Source: Chloroflexota bacterium (GTDB taxonomy: Bacteria; Chloroflexota; Anaerolineae; Anaerolineales; Villigracilaceae). From it: 10,618 bases of DNA. Under the pieces are notes generated by a model that saw only the letters and a program-made list of their open reading frames with translations, was not told where the DNA came from and did no database searches. The stretch lies in the NCBI GenBank assembly GCA_026389975.1, contig JAPLGV010000270.1:1-10618 (forward strand). Reading direction: 5' to 3'. Of the stretch, positions 7,081-10,618 are shown piece after piece (positions within the stretch are counted from its first letter, which is position 1; every line of letters begins with the position of its first letter). The translations under genes and the position numbers were made by a program.

Positions 7081-7527
7081 TTAAGGGTTGGAAAAGGCTT
7101 TGCGGAGGCTCTCCATGCCCTGCAAAAGGGACTCCGTTTCTTCGGCAGTGAGACGGGTAAAACGGGCGGAAAGCCATTGCTCAGTCTCGTCGTAGACGCC
7201 GGCCATCACGCGCTGACCCTCGTTTGTGAGCGCCAGCGGGACGTTGCGACGGTCTTCCGGGTCCTGGCTGCGGGTGACTAACCCCCTGCGCACCAGCGCG
7301 TCCACCGCCTTACTGACCGCTGAGCGGCTGGTCTGGCTGGCCTCTGCCAGGGCGCTGACCGAGGCGCTGCCCTTGCGGATGCGGCGCAGAACCTGGAATT
7401 GCTCCTCCGTCATTTGGAATTTCTCGATCGCGATGCGGCGGATCTGGCTGCGCGTCTGCCGCCAGGCAAGCGGGACGCTTTCCCAAAATTTGTCGATCAG
7501 GATGGGGCTGGAGGCTGGGTTTGGCAT
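7081..7527 (-). CDS. MarR-family transcriptional regulator
   Basis: The 148-residue protein has the MarR winged-helix layout: an N-terminal dimerisation helix (IDKFWESVPLAWRQTRSQI), a helix-turn-helix at about 44-75 (TEEQFQVLRRI ... VSALAEASQTSRSAVSKAVD), and a beta-wing with the family motif LVTRSQDPEDRRNVPLALT (about 84-102; DxxDRR form DPEDRRN). C-terminal helices complete the dimer interface. Such proteins usually repress nearby efflux genes and release DNA on binding small aromatic or lipophilic ligands. It is the first gene of a unit with two ABC exporter subunits, and a palindrome overlaps its -10 box, so it probably represses itself and the pump. The start at 7527 has GAGG at about five bases. 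The ligand is not deducible. Confidence 0.92.
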   Translation of the reverse strand: MPNPASSPILIDKFWESVPLAWRQTRSQIRRIAIEKFQMTEEQFQVLRRIRKGSASVSALAEASQTSRSAVSKAVDALVRRGLVTRSQDPEDRRNVPLALTNEGQRVMAGVYDETEQWLSARFTRLTAEETESLLQGMESLRKAFSNP

Positions 7528-7555
7528 GACGACCTCGTTATAGTTGCAAGGGCGA

Positions 7556-7576
7556 ATAGTTGAGCAACGAAACTAT
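7556..7576. promoter_or_regulatory. Candidate MarR operator (palindrome)
   Basis: Inverted arms ATAGTT (7556-7561) and AACTAT (7571-7576) flank nine bases. The right arm overlaps the -10 box of marR and the rest covers the predicted transcription start, the usual position for MarR autorepression. A related half-site, TATAGTTG, lies about 17 bases nearer the gene (about 7539-7546), so two binding sites are possible. This is predicted from symmetry and position only. Confidence 0.5.
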
Positions 7577-7603
7577 TATACCCCACAATCTTCTACATGA
7601 CGA
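7575..7603 (-). promoter_or_regulatory. Promoter of the marR-exporter unit
   Basis: On the minus strand a perfect -10 TATAAT (7580-7575) has TCGTCA (7603-7598) 17 bases upstream, four of six matches to the -35 consensus. The predicted leader is about 40 bases. It drives marR and probably both exporter genes. Confidence 0.6.
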
Positions 7604-7651
7604 TATGCCACTTCTCTGATAACCAATTACCGAAAACCTGTCACTTGTAAC

Positions 7652-7680
7652 TTGCCTCTTCATCCGTTTTATCCTATACT
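7652..7680 (+). promoter_or_regulatory. Promoter of panB
   Basis: TTGCCT (7652-7657), a 17-base spacer and TATACT (7675-7680) make a good sigma-70-type promoter. Transcription would start near 7687, about 60 bases before the panB ATG. It is divergent from the marR promoter and lies about 75 bases from the palindrome, so the MarR protein need not affect it. Confidence 0.6.
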
Positions 7681-7704
7681 ACAAATGCTTTTCTTCTCTA
7701 ATTC

Positions 7705-7756
7705 TAAAAAGGAGTAAAAAATGCCTGAACCAAAAAGGAGTTCAGAATGCCTGAAG
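7705..7756 (+). repeat. 26-bp imperfect tandem duplication of the panB ribosome site and start
   Basis: Two adjacent 26-base units (7705-7730 and 7731-7756) are identical at 21 positions. Each contains AAAAAGGAGT followed by ATGCCTGAA, so the Shine-Dalgarno, start codon and first three codons (Met-Pro-Glu) occur twice, at ATG 7721 and ATG 7747. Because 26 is not a multiple of three, the upstream ATG opens a different frame of 38 codons that overlaps panB and ends at TGA 7835-7837. Confidence 0.85.
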
Positions 7757-8616
7757 CACAAGCAACGCCCCGCAAGAAAATCACCCTGCCTTATCTCTTC
7801 AAAAAAGTCGCCGACAGCCAGCCCATCACCTGGCTGACCTGCTACGACTATCCGACCGCCTACCTGCAGGAACAAGCCGGGATCGAGATGATCCTGGTCG
7901 GCGACAGCCTGGGCATGACCATGCTCGGCTACGACAGCACCCTGCCAGTTACCATGGGTGATATGGTCCGCCACGCCCAGGCTGTCCGGCGCGGCGCCCC
8001 CACCGCCTTTGTGGTCGGCGACATGCCATACATGACCTACCAGCCATCGGTCGAGACGGCTATCCGCAACGCCGGTCGTTTTATGGCCGAATGCGGCTGC
8101 GATGCCATCAAACTGGAAGGCGGAGCAGCCATGGCTGACCGCATCAAAGGCATCGTGGACGCTGGTATCCCGGCCATCGGGCACCTCGGGCTGACCCCGC
8201 AATCCGTCAGCGCCTTGGGTGGCTTCCGCGTGCAGGGTAAGTCTGCCCTACTGGCCAAGAAAATCCTCGACGACGCCAAAGCGCTCGAAAAGGCCGGGGC
8301 GTTTGCCATCCTGCTCGAAATGGTCCCCGACCGGCTGTGCAAACTCATCACCGAACTCGCCGAAGGCTGTATCATCATGTCGCTCGGCTCCGGCCCGGAT
8401 GCGCACGGTCAACTGCTCATCTACCACGATATGTTTGGCCTGTACCCCAAGTTCAAGCCGAAGATGGCCAAGGTCTATGGCAATGCCGGGGAGGTCATCC
8501 TTAACGGTCTGAAGGGCTACCACGACGAAGTCATCGGCAAGCAGTTCCCCCAACCGGAAAACTGGTTCGGAATGCCGGATGAGGAATTTGACGAACTGAA
8601 GAAGATGTTGGAGTGA
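7747..8616 (+). CDS. panB: 3-methyl-2-oxobutanoate hydroxymethyltransferase (ketopantoate synthesis)
   Basis: The enzyme moves a hydroxymethyl group from 5,10-methylenetetrahydrofolate to 2-oxoisovalerate, giving ketopantoate, the first committed step to pantothenate and CoA. The 289-residue sequence is of near-usual length and spans the TIM barrel. It contains LTCYDYPTA, LVGDSLGM with Mg-binding Asp53, GYDSTLPVT, VRRGAP, the second metal ligand Asp92 in VGDMPYM, IKLEGG with Lys122 and Glu124, and the catalytic Glu191 in LLEMVP, aligned by eye to E. coli PanB. The late barrel loop reads IMSLGSGPDAHGQ where most PanB proteins have a GIGAG...DGQ-like sequence. The start at 7747 matches the family and has AGGAGT eight bases upstream, although an out-of-frame copy of the same start lies at 7721. 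Its own promoter is at 7652-7680. A 421-aa gene follows after 49 bases. Confidence 0.95.
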   Translation: MPEAQATPRKKITLPYLFKKVADSQPITWLTCYDYPTAYLQEQAGIEMILVGDSLGMTMLGYDSTLPVTMGDMVRHAQAVRRGAPTAFVVGDMPYMTYQPSVETAIRNAGRFMAECGCDAIKLEGGAAMADRIKGIVDAGIPAIGHLGLTPQSVSALGGFRVQGKSALLAKKILDDAKALEKAGAFAILLEMVPDRLCKLITELAEGCIIMSLGSGPDAHGQLLIYHDMFGLYPKFKPKMAKVYGNAGEVILNGLKGYHDEVIGKQFPQPENWFGMPDEEFDELKKMLE

Positions 8617-8620
8617 TTTT

Positions 8621-8648
8621 GTAGGGGCGCAAGGCCTTACGCCCCTAC
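8621..8648. repeat. 28-bp palindrome (REP-like) between panB and the next gene
   Basis: GTAGGGGCG (8621-8629) and CGCCCCTAC (8640-8648) are perfect inverted 9-mers around the palindromic core AAGGCCTT; only one C/A pair in the middle is unpaired. GTAGGGGCG/CGCCCCTAC palindromes are, in my experience, scattered intergenic repeats in Chloroflexota and some cyanobacteria. In RNA it would form a long hairpin, with no T-run after it, so it is more likely an mRNA stabilising or attenuating structure than a terminator. Confidence 0.75.
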
Positions 8649-8665
8649 CCCCCACGAGGAGAATT

Positions 8666-9931
8666 ATGGAAAAAGACCTGCGCAAACTGCTCGCCATCCC
8701 CACCGACCGCCTGGACGCCATCAACGCCGTCCTGCTCGACCCCGGCGAAAAAGTGATGAACGACTTCCTGGCCATCGTCGCCAAATATGGTACGCCGGAG
8801 GAGATCAACCGTAAGCACCGCGAGTCCCGCAAACTCGACCATCTTATGAAAATAGTCGGCGAACATGCCCCCGGTCACGTCAAGGACTTGAAGTGGCTGA
8901 TGGAACAACGTGACAGCGGGGCATTCGCCTCTGTAGCGGAATACCGGATCCGGGTCCTGGGCGACCGGGTAAAGGGCATGAAATTCACTGACAAGTCTGC
9001 CGTCACGCTCGAAGTCTCGGCCCTGCAATATTTCCCCTGGATACGTCCGATGATCGAGCGCGCCATCAAAGACCGCAGCCTTGTCCCTGGCCGCTTCATC
9101 GCTGTCCGTAAAATGAAGGAATCCGAGACTGACGGCGACCTGCCCGCCATCGTGGCTGCCCTGGATATTATCGGTGCCTCGTTCGTCGAGACGCTCGACA
9201 CGAAGGGCGCCGATGGCTCCAACATCCACCTGAATGGCCCTGCCACCATTACTGGCTACTTCGGCGGTATCGGCCAGCCCAACGAATACGCCATCAAGTG
9301 GCTGGACGAATTTCTGTATTACTACACCAACTATGGTGTGCAGCAAGTGCTGAACTTTAATGCCGGGACGATCCTGCTCGGTTTCCTGCTCTACCGCCTG
9401 GGCGTGGATATCCAGTTCAAGATCTCGGTCTTCTTTGGCTCAGACAACCCTTACCATGCCCTGTGGATCATGCTGGCTGCCAAACTGTTCAGCCGCGACG
9501 ATGGCTCCAGTCCTCTGATCGGCTTCAACTGGTCGAATTCCATCAACAACGAAACAATGGAACTCACCGCCCAGTTCCGCAAGGCGCTCGGCTTCGAGGA
9601 CGTGGTACGCTTCGAACATCACATCACCGAGACCCAGAAATCCATCGTCCGCCAGCCCTACAACCGCCGCGCCGAACTGGTGGAAATTGCCGACCACGTA
9701 GCCAACATCTCTGCCAAGCACGAGGGTGGCGACCCAGAGATCGACTCGGCTCGCCTCCACCCCTCCGACATCTTGGATTACTTTCGAGAAAAGAAGGAAG
9801 TCATCGAGGCCGGAGACTGGGACAATATGCAACTGAACTTTATGGACAAAGTGGACGCTTGCAACAAGTCCGCTTGGGCGCTGACGGAGCACGGCTTATC
9901 CTTCGTCGCTGCACAGAATCTACACAAGTAA
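8666..9931 (+). CDS. Conserved-looking protein of unknown function, 421 aa, downstream of panB
   Basis: I do not recognise this family. The start ATG has GAGGAG five bases upstream. There is no signal peptide and no clear membrane helix, so it is probably cytoplasmic. The N-terminal ~110 residues are charged and helical (KDLRKLLAIPTDRLDAINAV). The middle and C-terminal parts alternate short strands and helices and hold motif-like, probably catalytic stretches: LNGPATITGYFGGIGQPNEY (about 192-211), QQVLNFNAGTILLGF, ISVFFGSDNPYH, DGSSPLIGFNWSNSINNETM, VRFEHHITETQKSIVRQPYN and VANISAKHEGG. The many His, Asn, Glu and Gly in these loops suggest a metal- or cofactor-dependent barrel enzyme (inference). 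It lies 49 bases after panB on the same strand with no terminator between, so it is probably co-transcribed. A role in pantothenate/CoA or C1 metabolism is possible but unproved. Composition matches panB, with no sign of recent transfer. Confidence 0.85.
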   Translation: MEKDLRKLLAIPTDRLDAINAVLLDPGEKVMNDFLAIVAKYGTPEEINRKHRESRKLDHLMKIVGEHAPGHVKDLKWLMEQRDSGAFASVAEYRIRVLGDRVKGMKFTDKSAVTLEVSALQYFPWIRPMIERAIKDRSLVPGRFIAVRKMKESETDGDLPAIVAALDIIGASFVETLDTKGADGSNIHLNGPATITGYFGGIGQPNEYAIKWLDEFLYYYTNYGVQQVLNFNAGTILLGFLLYRLGVDIQFKISVFFGSDNPYHALWIMLAAKLFSRDDGSSPLIGFNWSNSINNETMELTAQFRKALGFEDVVRFEHHITETQKSIVRQPYNRRAELVEIADHVANISAKHEGGDPEIDSARLHPSDILDYFREKKEVIEAGDWDNMQLNFMDKVDACNKSAWALTEHGLSFVAAQNLHK

Positions 9932-9934
9932 AGA

Positions 9935-9950
9935 AACTGGGCGGCCAGTT
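9935..9950 (+). terminator. Weak hairpin after the panB unit
   Basis: AACTGG (9935-9940), GCGG loop and CCAGTT (9945-9950) form a perfect 6-bp stem four bases after the stop of the 421-aa gene. The nearest T-run starts at 9964, 14 bases later, so it is not a textbook intrinsic terminator, but it is the only candidate for the end of this unit. Confidence 0.3.
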
Positions 9951-10035
9951 GGTCGCTCAGAAATTTTTATGTATGTTGTTTATTAAGTTGAAGATTTGAA
10001 TGATGTGAGGGAATAATGGCTATGCGCAATATACC

Positions 10036-10055
10036 AAAAAACCGATATTTTCGGT
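10036..10055 (-). terminator. Intrinsic terminator of the right-hand zinc-ribbon gene
   Basis: Read on the minus strand, ACCGA, a 5-base loop and TCGGT (10055-10041) form a stem directly followed by five T (10040-10036). It begins 29 bases after the stop codon of the 10085 gene. On the plus strand only a weak T tract follows, so it serves the minus-strand gene. Confidence 0.6.
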
Positions 10056-10084
10056 ATTTGCGTCTGTAATTGCTCAACTTTGTT

Positions 10085-10618
10085 TTAGAGACCCTGATAT
10101 TTGGAATCGTCCAGTTCCTTGCGGAGTTTTTCTTCCTCAGAAATTTTCGGTACCTCCGCCCTGCCCCATTCCAGTTCGGCTTGCTCAGCTTCCCGTAATT
10201 TCGCCAGCGGCTGGATGCGCACCGCACTCCACTTTCCGCAGTAGGGGCAGCGGGCAAGTTTGGAAAGTCCCAGATTCATACTGAACAGGGGAAGGGCAAA
10301 AGGGCGGCGGCATTTCGGGCAAATCCCGCCGCCAAGACCGTATTTGCGCTCCGCGCCAAGTGGCAAGTCCTGAATCTTGCTACGCCCCATCACTAACGGA
10401 ACAATGAAAGAGAGCAGGATAGCTCCAAAGACAATCACCAGCAGAGGGACAGCAATTTGCAGGGGCAGCTTTGGTGCCTTCCGAAGCGGGGACGAAATTG
10501 CTATAAATTACATTGGAACTATATTGCTGTCCGCTCGAGGAATAGCCGACAGCATATAGTTCGTGTTGGCCGAGGGGGTAATTATCCGTGTTGAATTGCA
10601 GATTAAAAGGTGCCTGGG
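10085..10618 (-). pseudogene. Membrane protein with extracytoplasmic beta domain, one helix and zinc ribbon; partial, apparent 1-base insertion
   Basis: The gene enters from the right edge, so its N-terminus is missing. About 50 residues in one frame (10616 to about 10466) read as a beta-rich outer domain (NTDNYPLGQHELYAVGYSSS, QQYSSNVIYSNFVPASEGTK). Immediately after this the adjacent frame carries a transmembrane helix (LQIAVPLLVIVFGAILLSFI) and a cytoplasmic region with LPLGAERKYGLGGG, the zinc ribbon CPKC ... CPYC and an acidic tail rich in Glu. The two frames join if one C is removed from the CCCC run (GGGG at 10462-10465 on the plus strand), giving EGTKAALQIAVPLL. The frame of the second part has a stop at 10510-10508 and no convincing start near the helix, which supports one split gene rather than a separate short one. 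Function unknown; the layout suggests a membrane-bound sensor or adaptor. A terminator follows at 10036-10055. Confidence 0.7.

Noticed and set aside
7669..8202. 177-residue minus-strand open frame over the panB start
   Set aside because: Antisense to panB, whose family identity is certain; it has no features of its own.
8645..9346. 233-residue minus-strand open frame
   Set aside because: Antisense to the 421-aa gene, no ribosome site, and shadow-like composition from high-GC codon bias.

Overview
The window looks like chromosomal DNA from an uncultured or little-studied Chloroflexota bacterium, most likely Anaerolineae-like. The grounds are a TP-rich lipoprotein with a bacterial SH3 domain, a DUF385/deazaflavin-type reductase, zinc-ribbon membrane proteins and a GTAGGGGCG...CGCCCCTAC palindrome. 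This placement is inference from style and family content; no marker gene is present. I found no rRNA, tRNA or CRISPR array.

Layout. Bases 1 to about 1030 are the 3' part of an IS1182-type insertion sequence with a truncated transposase. It abuts the 3' end of a small zinc-ribbon membrane gene (minus strand, to 1263) that appears to have lost one base. Next are a short 5' remnant of an ABC ATPase gene (1282-1518, minus) and an intact deazaflavin-type reductase (1582-2142, minus). A divergently transcribed lipoprotein gene (2292-3333, plus) is broken by a frameshift and a nonsense codon. A three-gene minus-strand unit fills 3368-7527: a MarR regulator, then two half-size ABC exporter subunits that should form a heterodimer. 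The last subunit is frameshifted. Divergent from marR, and with its own good promoter, panB (7747-8616) is followed by an unrecognised 421-aa gene (8666-9931). A second, differently built zinc-ribbon membrane protein (10085-10618, minus) runs off the right edge and also carries an apparent frameshift.

How the genes fit together. marR plus the two exporter genes is a classic self-regulated multidrug-exporter cassette: a palindrome overlaps the marR -10 box, and the two ATPase domains carry complementary deviations (Asp for the catalytic Glu in one, LSVGQ for LSGGQ in the other) that would meet in one degenerate ATP site. panB makes ketopantoate for pantothenate/CoA synthesis. Its downstream neighbour is close and probably co-transcribed, and is the best candidate for an undescribed function.

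The strongest unusual signal is the number of small lesions. There are three short imperfect tandem duplications (10, 13 and 26 bp). Two of them sit at the frameshifts of the lipoprotein and exporter genes, and the third duplicates the ribosome site and start of panB. There are also two single-base indels and one stop codon. marR, the first exporter subunit, panB, the 421-aa gene and the reductase are intact. This may be genuine slippage-driven decay or sequence/assembly error; read evidence is needed to decide. I found no convincing new multi-gene system.
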